A DNA stretch of 64,000 nucleotides from Tatumella punctata (GCF_039523735.1 NZ_BAAAFW010000025.1:1-64000); one strand, 5' to 3'. Positions 26,163 to 36,103 are shown, counted from the stretch's first letter. Numbers and translations: made by a program. Notes: generated by a model from the letters alone, not told the origin.

Positions 26163-27125
26163 ATGAACAGTCTTTCGTCTGAAATCAATCAGCGCTCATT
26201 TTTAGTCGCGGATTTTCGTGAATTCGGCAGCCGCTATGGGATTGATTATCGTTTTCCCGGCGGTGACGATACTACCGAACTGGTCAGAGGGCGGGTGGAA
26301 GAGTGGCGACTGTCATCCGGGATGAGTGTGACCCATTCTGACTTACAAATCCTGCATCCCTATGAGTCAACATCGGCGGGCAGTTCTCCCCTGTATATGC
26401 TGGTGGTACTGGAAGGCCATGTGGATTTACAACTGAATGGTCAGCCCGTCAGCCTGTCAGCAGGTAGGGTGCTGAGTACCCCGCTGGGAAAAACGTCGGT
26501 TCTCTCTGCCCGTCATCATAAAGATCAGCGGCTAATCACTCTTTCCCTCGGATTTAGCCCGGTTTCCTCCCCGCCACAGTCTCCGCTGGCAAGGGTATTG
26601 AAAAGCGGGCCACGCACCGGTACCCCGTTTACGGTCTGGCATTTGCCCGACTCTCTGCTGGCCAGTATGCGCTTTGCTATCGGTTATCAGTCGACGGCCG
26701 CTGCCCGTGAACTGATGCTGGAAGGACTGATGCTGCAGTTACTGGGGACGATGATAACGCCCCCCGACTGGCAGCAGAATACACGAACCTTGCCCGGTGA
26801 ACGTCACCGGCTGGAAGTTGTTCGTCAGTTACTGGCCTCCAGTCCGGAAAAAAACCATTCTCTCGAATCCCTGGCAAAAACAGCAGCCATGAGCAGCAGC
26901 AGTCTGCGGACTAAATTCCGTCAGGCTTATGGTGATTCTGTTTTTAACTATTTACGTGATTGTCGCCTGGCACTGGCCAGACGTTATCTGCAGCAGGGCT
27001 ACAGTGTACAGCAGGCAGCATGGATGTCTGGCTACCAGCATGCTACTAATTTTTCCACTGCCTTTCGGCGTCGCTATGGTATCAGCCCCAGTCATCTGTG
27101 CAGCAGCCCCGCGTCACGTATATGA
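26163..27125 (+). CDS. AraC-family regulator of siderophore uptake (PchR/YbtA type)
   Basis: 320 residues from the ATG at 26163; an in-frame ATG at 26106 would add 19 residues, but it lies only 30 bases from the Fur box, leaving little leader. Neither start has a clear ribosome site. The C-terminal 100 residues hold two helix-turn-helix motifs (SLESLAKTAAMSSSSLRTKF and SVQQAAWMSGYQHATNFSTA) and end in an AraC signature. PchR-type regulators sense a ferric siderophore and activate the adjacent receptor gene. The order Fur box - regulator - TonB receptor supports that role. Confidence 0.87.
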   Translation: MNSLSSEINQRSFLVADFREFGSRYGIDYRFPGGDDTTELVRGRVEEWRLSSGMSVTHSDLQILHPYESTSAGSSPLYMLVVLEGHVDLQLNGQPVSLSAGRVLSTPLGKTSVLSARHHKDQRLITLSLGFSPVSSPPQSPLARVLKSGPRTGTPFTVWHLPDSLLASMRFAIGYQSTAAARELMLEGLMLQLLGTMITPPDWQQNTRTLPGERHRLEVVRQLLASSPEKNHSLESLAKTAAMSSSSLRTKFRQAYGDSVFNYLRDCRLALARRYLQQGYSVQQAAWMSGYQHATNFSTAFRRRYGISPSHLCSSPASRI

Positions 27126-27251
27126 CCGGTGCGCCTGCCGTCTGTCTTTTGTCGTTTTTCATACACAACATGTCACCTGGCATAGGCGTCATCCTGTTGA
27201 AAAACGTAATAATAGCAGCCTGAAAATCAATAAATTACGGTAATACTTTTT

Positions 27252-29399
27252 ATGGCAAGGCAGATGAAAAAAACCGCTCCGGGGCTCTGTGGTTACCGGC
27301 TGGCAGTGAGTACAGCATTGATGCTGTCATCGCCGTTATGGGCAGCGACAGAGACGCTGGTGGTGACTGCCAGCGGGGAAGCGGGCGGGCAACAAAATAC
27401 CGTCGCGCCGTATATCAACAGTGCGACGAAATCGGCAGTGCCGGAAACCCGGACCCCTCAGACGGTTGACTCAATCAGCCAGCAACAAATCGGCATGCGC
27501 CATGGGAATTCCCTGAACGAAATTTTACGCTATGACGCGGGGGTGGCTTCCGAACTGCGCGGCTCCACTACCTATATGAGTGAATATAAAATCCGCGGTT
27601 TTGCGGCAGACCATGAATATTATGATGGTCTGGCACTCCCCTATAATGTGGTCGGCAATACCAAAGCGTTTATCGACCCGTTACTGATTGACCGCGTGGA
27701 TATTCTGAAAGGTCCGTCATCCGTATTATATGGCAATGCCTCACCCGGCGGACTGGTCAATATCGTAGGGAAAAAACCCCTGTCACACAGCAGTACCCGT
27801 CTTGGTGTGACTACCGGTAACCGGGGGCTGAAAGAAGGCTATCTGGACTCGACCGGGCCTATTGCTGACAGCAACTGGAATTACCGTCTGGCAGGGAAAG
27901 GCAGTGAAGGCAGTGATCAGCCGGTCACTACCAAACATGAAAGCTATCTGATAGCACCTTCCGTGAGCTGGCAGCCTGATTCAGATACCCGCCTTACGCT
28001 GGATGCGTTGTATGAGAATCAACCCGGGCTGACACCGTCAAATCCTTTACCACTGGCTTACCTGCGCAGCGGTTATGCGTCACGCCGCTCATATGCCGGT
28101 GACCGCTGGAATGGGTTTAAACAACGGCAGGGGATGATCGGCTACAGTTTTGAACATCAGTTTAATAGTGGCTGGGGTGTGGTACAGCGGGCCCGTTATT
28201 TTACCCTGAACAGTCACCAGCGCAGCATTTACGCCACCGGCACCGACACCAGTGACACACAACTGTCACGCTTTGGCTATACCACAGATGAAAGCGTTGA
28301 CAGTATTAACCTTGATAATCAGCTGACCAAAACCCTGGAATGGGCAGGCTGGCAGCATCATCTGCTGGCCGGTTTTGATTATCAGCACCTTAACTCTGAT
28401 ATGACCTGGCGTTATGCCACCCGTAACCCCGGCATTAATATGCTCAACCCCGATTATGATCAGGTAACAACAGATAATGCGGGGCTGTATACCTCGACGA
28501 ATAACCGGCTCAGTTTTCACCAGAGCGGTTATTATCTCCAGGACCAAATGACGCGGGGTGGCCTGAATGTGCTGGCCAGTCTGCGTTATGACGATTATCA
28601 GTCATCGACGACCGATTACCTGAGCGGGGGCAGTAAATCATCGATTGACCAGCATAAACTGACTAAACGGCTCGGTGTTCTGTATCAGTTCAGTAACGGC
28701 CTGGCACCTTATCTCAGTTATTCAGAAGGTTTCCTGCCGGTAGCGCCGCAGGGCACCCTGACGGCCAGCCAGGCAAAAGCGACTACCAGTAAACAACTGG
28801 AAGGCGGGGTAAAATATTTACTGTCTGAGTATGCGACTACACTGACCGCATCGGTCTTTGAGATCAGACAAAAAAATGTGCTGACGACTGACTATACCTA
28901 CACTGCCGGCGGGTTACTGAATTATCGTCAAACCGGTGAAGTCAGGTCCGACGGGGCAGAACTCAGTATTGTCAGCCGCCCGCAGGACAATATGACGCTG
29001 ATTGCCAGCTATGCCTATACCGATGCGGTAAATAAGAAAGATGACCTCTACCAGGGCAAACGGGTGACGCAGGTTCCGCAAAACAGCCTCAATCTGTGGG
29101 GAGACTACACCTTTGAGCAGGGCATTTTTAACGGACTGATGCTGGGGGCTGGTATGCGTTATTACGGTAAAAGTGAAATCACTCCGGACAATGCATTACC
29201 TGCGATTGGCGGTAATACGCAGTATGACCTGGCGGCCAGCTACGATATGGGGGTATTAAGTCAGTCACTGCAAGGGCTGACACTGAAAGCCGGTGCCCAG
29301 AACCTGACCAATAAAATGACCTATACCTGTTACAGTAGCAGCTATTGCTGGATAGGACGGGATCGCAGCTGGCAGATAGGCGCTGACTATCGTTTCTGA
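27252..29399 (+). CDS. TonB-dependent ferric siderophore receptor
   Basis: 715 residues. A signal peptide ends near AALWAA-like SPLWAATE (residue 32), a TonB box ETLVVTAS follows, then a plug domain with DRVDILKGPSSVLYGNASPGG and a 22-strand barrel ending in aromatic RF. The C-terminal CYSSSYCWIG loop resembles the paired-Cys end of FhuA/FoxA-type receptors, suggesting a hydroxamate-type ligand, but this is inference. An alternative start at 27264 (MKKTAPG) has AAGG close by. It follows the AraC regulator by 126 bases. No periplasmic or ABC import genes are adjacent. Confidence 0.92.
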   Translation: MARQMKKTAPGLCGYRLAVSTALMLSSPLWAATETLVVTASGEAGGQQNTVAPYINSATKSAVPETRTPQTVDSISQQQIGMRHGNSLNEILRYDAGVASELRGSTTYMSEYKIRGFAADHEYYDGLALPYNVVGNTKAFIDPLLIDRVDILKGPSSVLYGNASPGGLVNIVGKKPLSHSSTRLGVTTGNRGLKEGYLDSTGPIADSNWNYRLAGKGSEGSDQPVTTKHESYLIAPSVSWQPDSDTRLTLDALYENQPGLTPSNPLPLAYLRSGYASRRSYAGDRWNGFKQRQGMIGYSFEHQFNSGWGVVQRARYFTLNSHQRSIYATGTDTSDTQLSRFGYTTDESVDSINLDNQLTKTLEWAGWQHHLLAGFDYQHLNSDMTWRYATRNPGINMLNPDYDQVTTDNAGLYTSTNNRLSFHQSGYYLQDQMTRGGLNVLASLRYDDYQSSTTDYLSGGSKSSIDQHKLTKRLGVLYQFSNGLAPYLSYSEGFLPVAPQGTLTASQAKATTSKQLEGGVKYLLSEYATTLTASVFEIRQKNVLTTDYTYTAGGLLNYRQTGEVRSDGAELSIVSRPQDNMTLIASYAYTDAVNKKDDLYQGKRVTQVPQNSLNLWGDYTFEQGIFNGLMLGAGMRYYGKSEITPDNALPAIGGNTQYDLAASYDMGVLSQSLQGLTLKAGAQNLTNKMTYTCYSSSYCWIGRDRSWQIGADYRF

Positions 29400-29456
29400 A
29401 TCTACCGTACTGCGGTAATGGCGGCCCGGCCGGTGAGCCCGACAGTGGCCGTCAGG

Positions 29457-30770
29457 TTATTGCAGTGCGTACTTTTTTACTTTATCGAACAGTGTACTTT
29501 TTGCGATCCCCAGAGCTTCTGCCGCCTGGGAAACATTACCGTGATGTTTGCTGAGTTCGGAAATAATTAAATCTTTTTCGAAATGCTCAACCAGCTGCGG
29601 TAATGTCAGCACTGTCTCGGAGCTGTGACGCCCGGCTTCCCCGGTCATACCGAGGACACAACGTTCGGCTTCATTCCTCAGTTCACGCACATTTCCGGGC
29701 CAGGACCAGGTCAGGTAGTTCTGCATTTTTATTACATCAATTACCGGTACCTCACGGCCAAAGGTTGTGGCTGCGGTTTCGGAAAAATATTTAAATAACA
29801 GAGGAATATCTTCACGGCGCTCACGCAGTGGCGGGATAGGCAGTTCAATGACATTCAGGCGGAAATTAAGGTCAGCACGGAATTGTCCCTGTTCTGCCAG
29901 CAATCCCAAATCGGCTTTGGTAGCACTGATCACCCGGATATCCACAGGAATCGCCTGATTGGAACCGAGTCGCTCAATCATTCGCTCCTGCAGTACACGC
30001 AACAGCTTGATTTGCATAGCCATTGGCATACTTTCAATTTCGTCGAGAAACAGCGTCCCGCCCTGAGCATATTCAATTTTACCAATCCGTTTCTGGGTTG
30101 CTCCGGAAAATGCGCCGCGTTCGTGGCCAAAAATCTCGCTGTCGAACAGCGTCTCCGGCAGACCACCACAGTTGAGGGCGACGAAATTACCGGGCCTGCC
30201 ACTGAGGTCATGAATACAGCGGGCAAGCAGCTCTTTACCGGTACCGGTTTCACCATGGATCAAGACATTCGCGGGCGTTGCTGCGATATTTCTCACAGTT
30301 TCACGCAACTCACACATCGGTTGTGCATGGCCGATAAAACGACTATCCAGGTCACTGACATGGGCCAGTTTCTGGCGCAGTTTCTCAACTTCCAGTGTCA
30401 GTTTTCTCTTTTCCAGCGCACGGCGTACTTGCTGGATTAATACCTGGGGTGAAAAGGGCTTAGGCAGAAAGTCATAGGCACCGCTGCGCATAGCTTCGAC
30501 CGCCGTCATAATATCGCCGTGACCGGTGATCATAATCACCGGAACCTGAGGAGCGACGGACTGCATTTGCTGCAGAAAATCCATACCACTGAGGCCCGGC
30601 AGGCGTAAATCAGTCACCACCACGCCGCTAAAACCGGGGGGCAACATTTTCTGTGCCTCCTCAACTGAGCCGGCTCCGGCGGCGGGGATATCTTCAATCT
30701 CCAGCGACTGAATACAGCTGGTGCGCACGGACTCATCGTCCTCGATAATTAATACATGGTAATCAGCCAA
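29457..30770 (-). CDS. DctD-like sigma-54-dependent response regulator
   Basis: 437 residues: receiver domain (D10, D11, phospho-acceptor D54, K104), AAA+ domain with Walker A GETGTGKE at 173-180, and a C-terminal Fis-type helix-turn-helix (NVSQAAEALGIAKSTLFDKV). The sigma-54 contact loop reads GAFSGA (219-224) rather than the usual GAFTGA. Translation begins at a TTG (30768-30770) with AGGAG seven bases upstream, inside the last codons of the kinase gene (8-base overlap). Together they form a DctB/DctD-type pair. A consensus sigma-54 promoter stands before the malic-enzyme gene of the same cluster, its likely target. Confidence 0.93.
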   Translation of the reverse strand: MADYHVLIIEDDESVRTSCIQSLEIEDIPAAGAGSVEEAQKMLPPGFSGVVVTDLRLPGLSGMDFLQQMQSVAPQVPVIMITGHGDIMTAVEAMRSGAYDFLPKPFSPQVLIQQVRRALEKRKLTLEVEKLRQKLAHVSDLDSRFIGHAQPMCELRETVRNIAATPANVLIHGETGTGKELLARCIHDLSGRPGNFVALNCGGLPETLFDSEIFGHERGAFSGATQKRIGKIEYAQGGTLFLDEIESMPMAMQIKLLRVLQERMIERLGSNQAIPVDIRVISATKADLGLLAEQGQFRADLNFRLNVIELPIPPLRERREDIPLLFKYFSETAATTFGREVPVIDVIKMQNYLTWSWPGNVRELRNEAERCVLGMTGEAGRHSSETVLTLPQLVEHFEKDLIISELSKHHGNVSQAAEALGIAKSTLFDKVKKYALQ

Positions 30771-32634
30771 TGAGATTCTCCTGCTGTGCCGGACTGAGCT
30801 GCAATCGGATGGTAAATCTGGCCCCGCCGCTGGCCAGGTTATCGGCGCTCAGGCTGCCATGAAAGCTTCTGATAATATCTGCCGAAATGGCCAGCCCCAG
30901 TCCGAGTCCGGTGGTTTTTTTGGTCGTAAAAAAGGGTTCAAAAATATGTTCGATAATCCCGGCGGCCAGCCCCGGACCGTTATCGGAAACCTCAATAATC
31001 GCTTCTGAAAAGAAACGGAATAAGCGCACCGAAATTTCCGGGGATGGCCGGTTATCCAGGACATCAATCGCATTCGCCAGCAGGTTTACCAACACCTGTT
31101 CGAGACGTAAGCCGTTGCATTGCGCATAAATTTCGTCACACGGAAACACTTTGTGCAGCGTAATATGTTTCTTTTCCAGCCGGTGTTTCAGCAGCATCAT
31201 CACATTATCGATACAGTGGCTGAGGCGTACCTGGCTGATGCTCTCATCGGAGGGCCTGGCGAAAGAACGCAGCTGGCCGGTCAGCACGCCAATACGGTCA
31301 ACCAGTGCTGAGATCCGGGTCAGATTTTCACCGGTGGCTTTCAGGTTGCCGCGTTGCAGAAAAATAAGCGTATTCTCAGAATAGGCGCGGATAGCAGCCA
31401 GTGGCTGATTAATCTCATGGGCCAGTCCGGCAGAGAGCTGGCCGATAACTGCCAGTTTTTCTGTACGAATCAGCTCCTTTTGCAGATTCCGCTCCCGTTC
31501 TTCAAAGCCGAGCCGTTCGGTAATTTCTTTTTCCAGCTCCAGATTTTTGGTCCGGAGTTCACGGCTTCTCTCTGCGACCAGCACTTCCAGCTGACTATAA
31601 GCATCCCTGATCGCGTTGTTATTCTCGGCAATCTTACGGACCAGTTTCATACGCTGGCTAACAAAATAACCGAAGAAAATAATTGAACTGAGTATGCTGT
31701 CGATTAACGCAATACGCAGCCAGATATCGCGGTAAACCGGCGTTGCCGGCAACATACCGGTTAAATACATACTGGTACCGGGGATCGGCGCCCGGGCGGC
31801 CAGATAATGCTGACCGGCAATCGTCATAAGCGTGAAACCTGCCGGATGCCGGTCAGCACGGACTTCCGGCAGCGGAGTGATCTTATAACCGCCAAATTGC
31901 CGTGTATTCACTGCGGTTTGTAAGTCTTCGGCTTCCGCAATCCCCAGAGTATGGTATTTCCAGCCCGGGATATTCGAAGCAATGATTATCCCGCTGGCAT
32001 CTGACAGGGCCAGTGGTTCACTGAGCGGCGCATCGGCGACGAATAAATGGTCCATATTAATTTTCAGTGCCAGCACCCCGATATCTTTTCCTCCGGCCGT
32101 CATCCGGGTCGAGAGGTAGTAGCCGGGCATATTTTCTGTGGTGCCGACCGCATAGAACGCCATCACATGATCACTCACTGCCTGGCGAAAATAGGGCCGG
32201 AAAGAAATATCGTGCCCGCGCAGTGCATTCGGCCCGCAAGACTGCTCTGAGGCGATGATAATGCCCGCTTGTGAGGCCAGGAAAACCTGACCGGCACCAA
32301 TCACCTGACTGATATTTCTGAGTTTCTGACTGATGACGGTATAGGGTACGCGTTGCGGAGTGAGGAGATAATTTTGCAGGTCACTGTCCATTGCCAGGGT
32401 CAGTGGCAGATAGCGGTATTTATCCAGATTACGTTCGAACGTATTTATTTTACTTTTCAGGCTTCGCTGAATCTGTGCCTCGGTTTTAGCCAGCGCTCGC
32501 GGCAGAAGACAGAGGTAACTCAGCCAGTCAGTCAGCAATACCGCAAGGATAATACTCGCGGCCAGTAACAGACTATGACGCGAAAAGTTAAAAAAACCAC
32601 TGGCGGGGGGGATTTTGTTTTCTTTCTGAAACAT
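30763..32634 (-). CDS. DctB-like sensor histidine kinase
   Basis: 623 residues. Membrane segments near 20-42 and 305-325 flank a periplasmic double-PAS (dCache) domain containing SFRPYFRQAV and GYYLSTRM, motifs that bind C4-dicarboxylates in DctB proteins. A coiled linker (340-390), the H-box GLAHEINQPLAA with H406, and an ATPase domain (NxxxNA, DNGPGL, GLGLGLAIS) follow. It should sense succinate, malate or a related acid outside the cytoplasm and phosphorylate the DctD-like partner with which it overlaps. In rhizobia DctB/DctD control dctA; no dctA is present here, and an AspT-type exchanger lies upstream instead. Confidence 0.92.
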   Translation of the reverse strand: MFQKENKIPPASGFFNFSRHSLLLAASIILAVLLTDWLSYLCLLPRALAKTEAQIQRSLKSKINTFERNLDKYRYLPLTLAMDSDLQNYLLTPQRVPYTVISQKLRNISQVIGAGQVFLASQAGIIIASEQSCGPNALRGHDISFRPYFRQAVSDHVMAFYAVGTTENMPGYYLSTRMTAGGKDIGVLALKINMDHLFVADAPLSEPLALSDASGIIIASNIPGWKYHTLGIAEAEDLQTAVNTRQFGGYKITPLPEVRADRHPAGFTLMTIAGQHYLAARAPIPGTSMYLTGMLPATPVYRDIWLRIALIDSILSSIIFFGYFVSQRMKLVRKIAENNNAIRDAYSQLEVLVAERSRELRTKNLELEKEITERLGFEERERNLQKELIRTEKLAVIGQLSAGLAHEINQPLAAIRAYSENTLIFLQRGNLKATGENLTRISALVDRIGVLTGQLRSFARPSDESISQVRLSHCIDNVMMLLKHRLEKKHITLHKVFPCDEIYAQCNGLRLEQVLVNLLANAIDVLDNRPSPEISVRLFRFFSEAIIEVSDNGPGLAAGIIEHIFEPFFTTKKTTGLGLGLAISADIIRSFHGSLSADNLASGGARFTIRLQLSPAQQENLIG

Positions 32635-32735
32635 TGCTCATTTTCCTGCTTTACTGATTGTATCGCGGGGATCCGGGCGGCAGCACTTCTTCTGACGACC
32701 GGATCCGGATCAGTGTTTCAGAGTAAGGCCGCGCC

Positions 32736-34400
32736 TTAATAAATATTAAGAAGCACGATAGTCAGTACTGCCATCACTAAGCGCGACACCGCATAACCTA
32801 CCGTATAGCCGATGGCCGGAACGCTGCTTTGGGCCGCATCCTGAATTGCGCCGAGGGCTGCCGTGGTGGAACGGGCGCCGGCACAGACACCAAATAAAAT
32901 TCCCGGATGAAAGCGGAAAACGTAACGTCCTAATATCAATCCAAGGATCAGGGGAACCAGTGTAACAATGATCCCGCAGATAAATAAGGGCAACCCGTAA
33001 TGTTTAAGTCCGCCAATAAATCCTGATGCGGCATTAATCCCGACAATGGCAATAAAACCATTCAGACCCAGATTATTTAATAACCAGATAGCCGGATTGG
33101 CTATTTTACCAAAAGTCCGTTTGACCGAACGGATATAACCGCAAATAACCCCTGCAACAATGGCACCAACATTGGTACCGAGGCTAAGCGGAATGCCGCC
33201 CACATGGATAGTAATGGCACCAATCAGGCAGCCAATGGCAATACCGGCACACATAAACATTAAATCAGAAGTATTGCTGTTACGGTCAGCATAACCGGTT
33301 TTTGCGGCCAGGGCGGCGACATCTTTGCCTTCACCTTTGACGGTCAGTACATCGCCGGGTTTCAGGGCTAAATCCATATCCAGCGGCAGTGTTTCATCGG
33401 CACGGGTGACGGAAAGCAGAAAAATACCATGGCCGGGACGGCTGAACTCGGTATAGACCAGCTCGCCGAGGGTTTTACCGCGTGCCGCCTGTTTACTGAG
33501 GACAATATCCAGTTTCTCAGTGGCAAAATTAAGCAGGTTAATATCGGCACTTTCCGGACCAATCAGCGACTGACTGGCGACAATATCCTGCAGGCTGCCG
33601 GAGGCAATAATTTCCGCGCCCTGAGTCAGCAGGGTATCGGCTTCGCACTGTGTCACCGGACCTTGTGGCTGATAACGAATACGGCGGATAAATACTTTAT
33701 GTCCCAGCATATCTTCTGCCTGCGCGACCGTTTTTTGGTCAAAATCGGGGTTTTGCACAGTCAGTGCTCTGGCGACATGGGCAATGTACGCAGAATCTTT
33801 AATTTCCTGGTGGCGGCTATGCGTTTTTTCGTAGTCACGGCAGGCTTCGGGCAGGTTAATTCCCATCAGTCTGGGGCCCAGGGTTGCCAGGAACCAGGCA
33901 GAACCGGCGGTACCAAACGGATAGGTAACCGCATAGGCGACCGGCAGTAATGCAGCCGCAGCCGCGGCATTCTGGGACATCACACTGGACGCTACACCCA
34001 GCACCGTCGAGTTAGTATATCCCCCGGACAGTAACCCTGCGGTCAGCGCGCTGTCATAGTGGAAGATTTTGCCTAACAGAATGGCGGTTCCCAGTCCTGA
34101 CAGACAGATAATTACCGTAAACACTACCTGAGGCAGACCGTCACTTTTCAGGGCACGAATAAATTCCGGGCCCACCGCATAACCGACGGCGAACAGGAAC
34201 ATATCAAAAAACGTCGATTGCATGACCGGGGAAATATGTAAGTCGAGCTGACCTATCAGTAGTCCGGCAATTAATGTACTGGTGACCACCCCAAGACTGA
34301 ATTTTCCGAAGGTAAAGGTACCAAACCATGCGCCTAATGCGAGGGTCAGGTAAATCGCAATATCGGGATTCTCATGCAGAGTGGAAATAAAGAAGTTCAT
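32736..34400 (-). CDS. AspT-family aspartate/dicarboxylate exchanger
   Basis: 554 residues. Two halves of about five membrane segments flank a cytoplasmic region (about 190-370) with two RCK-C/TrkA-C-like domains, the layout of the AspT (AAEx) family that includes YbjL and YidE of E. coli. The paired motifs AVGYAVGPEFIRAL and ASGFIGGLKHYG lie at equivalent places in the halves. Characterised members exchange aspartate for alanine or succinate; coupling with the malic enzyme suggests malate or another C4 acid here. AGGAGA precedes the ATG. A terminator hairpin lies in the 77-base gap after the malic enzyme gene. Confidence 0.9.
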   Translation of the reverse strand: MNFFISTLHENPDIAIYLTLALGAWFGTFTFGKFSLGVVTSTLIAGLLIGQLDLHISPVMQSTFFDMFLFAVGYAVGPEFIRALKSDGLPQVVFTVIICLSGLGTAILLGKIFHYDSALTAGLLSGGYTNSTVLGVASSVMSQNAAAAAALLPVAYAVTYPFGTAGSAWFLATLGPRLMGINLPEACRDYEKTHSRHQEIKDSAYIAHVARALTVQNPDFDQKTVAQAEDMLGHKVFIRRIRYQPQGPVTQCEADTLLTQGAEIIASGSLQDIVASQSLIGPESADINLLNFATEKLDIVLSKQAARGKTLGELVYTEFSRPGHGIFLLSVTRADETLPLDMDLALKPGDVLTVKGEGKDVAALAAKTGYADRNSNTSDLMFMCAGIAIGCLIGAITIHVGGIPLSLGTNVGAIVAGVICGYIRSVKRTFGKIANPAIWLLNNLGLNGFIAIVGINAASGFIGGLKHYGLPLFICGIIVTLVPLILGLILGRYVFRFHPGILFGVCAGARSTTAALGAIQDAAQSSVPAIGYTVGYAVSRLVMAVLTIVLLNIY

Positions 34401-34417
34401 GATTTTCTCCTGATGGA

Positions 34418-34443
34418 AAAAAGGGGCGGGTAAACGCCCCTGA
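34418..34443 (-). terminator. Intrinsic terminator between malic enzyme and AspT genes
   Basis: Read on the minus strand, AGGGGCG and CGCCCCT pair around TTTACC and run directly into TTTTTT. Since the next ribosome site follows within a few bases, it is likely a partial terminator that makes malic enzyme more abundant than the exchanger, unless the exchanger has its own promoter. Confidence 0.8.
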
Positions 34444-34477
34444 AATACTGTCCCTGAAATAAACCTCAGTCGGGGAA

Positions 34478-36103
34478 TTAATAGTGAGGTTTATAAAGCA
34501 TCTCTTCGATCCAGCTGCGGATATTCGCCGGACGTTCAGCCTGTGCCAGTCCGCTGTCAAACATGTATTCGACAATACGGGTTGCGGTGGTGATTTCGGT
34601 CTCCAGAATATTGTCCTGGCTCGGATACAGCATGCCTTTTTTCTGCATGTCGGCGGTCACCTGCTCAGCGGTTGCATGAGCGGCCACAATAAAGCATTCA
34701 TCGTTTAGTAGCAGCGGTCTGGCGGCGTAGGTTGCCAGGCCAATGGCCGGGTAAATGTAGAAATTATTTGCCTGGCCGGGCAGGAAGGTTTTGCCGTCCA
34801 TATCAAATTCCGGGAACTGGACACCGGCCGCAAACAGGGCTTTACCTCCGGACCAGGTATATGCCTGCTCAGCTGTACATTCCACTTTGCTGGTGGGATT
34901 AGACAGAGCAAAAATAATTGGCCGCGGATTAATTTCACTCATTTTTTCTACCACCTCACGGGTAAAGGCACCGGCGCTGGTACTGACACCAAACAGAATG
35001 GTCGGTTTGAAATCTTCAATCACCTGCACTAAATCACGGGAAGGTTTCGCATCCAGAGCAAACTTCTGTTGTTCCGGACTCAGATCCTGACGGGAGGTTT
35101 CGATAAGACCGTTGATATCCATGTAGGCAATGCGTGAACGGGCTTGTTCTTCTGACAGGCCCAGATCACGCAGCTCTGCACAAATCAGTTTACCGATACC
35201 GATACCGGCAGAACCTGCGCCGTAGAACAGCACCCGTTGTTCTGTCAGGCTGGAACCGGTGATGTTCATCGCGCTGGCGATACCGGCCAGTGCAACGCTG
35301 GCGGTGCCCTGAATATCATCGTTGTAGCACAGCACTTTATCTTTATAGCGGTCCAGATAACGGATCGCATCAGTGCCTTTCCAGTCTTCAAAATGAATAC
35401 AACAGCCAGGGAACACCGTCTGAACTGCCTGCACAAACTCTTCGGTCAGTTCGTTCAGTTCCTGCTCGCTGACAGGTGCTTCGCGGGTACCCAGATACAG
35501 CGGATCAGCACGCAGTTTTTCGTTAGTGGTACCGATATCGAACAGTACCGGCAGTAAACATTCCGGAGGAACAGCAGCACAGGCGGTATACAGTTGCAGT
35601 TTACCGATAGGGATCCCCATGCCGTTCGCCCCGATATCGCCCAGGCCAAGAATACGTCCGCCGGTAGAGACACAGATAAATCGAACATCTTTGACTGGCC
35701 AGTTTTTCAGTACTTCGGCCATACGGCCTTTCATATGGCGGGTAATGTACATACCGCGCGGACGACGATAGATATGGCCAAACTCCAGGCAGGCGTCGGC
35801 AACGATTGGATCGTACAGGATCGGAATGAAGCGTTTCGGATCGGACATAACGGTTTTATAGAAGACGACCTCATTACGTTCTTCAAGGCCAATCAGATAG
35901 ATATAACGTTCCAGGTCGTCTTTTTTGCTGTCCAGATGATTCAGTACGCGCTGAACCTGCAGGTCAAGTGATTCTATGGACGGTGGCAGTAACCCTTCCA
36001 GATGTTTACTTTTACGTTCCTGCTCGCTGAATGCAGTGCCTTTATTCCCTGCTGCGTTATGCAGTAAATCCATGCCTGAAAGGGAAATTGTTTCCATAGT
36101 CAT
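34478..36103 (-). CDS. NAD(P)-dependent malic enzyme
   Basis: 541 residues, about 25 fewer than E. coli MaeA and distinct from it. Motifs include YIYLIGLEERNEVVFYKTV, the catalytic Tyr region PRGMYITRH, GRILGLGDIGANGMGIPIGK, the metal-binding EDW...YNDDIQGTASV and the nucleotide loop GAGSAGIGIGK. It decarboxylates malate to pyruvate; malolactic enzymes share this fold, so that activity is possible. The ATG has AGGAGC eight bases upstream. It is first in the minus-strand cluster and about 70 bases from a consensus sigma-54 promoter, so expression should depend on RpoN and the DctD-like activator. MaeA of K-12 has no such control. Confidence 0.9.
   Translation of the reverse strand: MTMETISLSGMDLLHNAAGNKGTAFSEQERKSKHLEGLLPPSIESLDLQVQRVLNHLDSKKDDLERYIYLIGLEERNEVVFYKTVMSDPKRFIPILYDPIVADACLEFGHIYRRPRGMYITRHMKGRMAEVLKNWPVKDVRFICVSTGGRILGLGDIGANGMGIPIGKLQLYTACAAVPPECLLPVLFDIGTTNEKLRADPLYLGTREAPVSEQELNELTEEFVQAVQTVFPGCCIHFEDWKGTDAIRYLDRYKDKVLCYNDDIQGTASVALAGIASAMNITGSSLTEQRVLFYGAGSAGIGIGKLICAELRDLGLSEEQARSRIAYMDINGLIETSRQDLSPEQQKFALDAKPSRDLVQVIEDFKPTILFGVSTSAGAFTREVVEKMSEINPRPIIFALSNPTSKVECTAEQAYTWSGGKALFAAGVQFPEFDMDGKTFLPGQANNFYIYPAIGLATYAARPLLLNDECFIVAAHATAEQVTADMQKKGMLYPSQDNILETEITTATRIVEYMFDSGLAQAERPANIRSWIEEMLYKPHY

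Noticed and set aside
29883..30440. 185-codon plus-strand frame opposite the DctD-like gene
   Set aside because: Complete overlap with a clear response regulator, no ribosome site, no recognisable domain.
33429..33950. 173-codon plus-strand frame opposite the AspT-type gene
   Set aside because: Antisense shadow; composition follows the opposite strand's codons.
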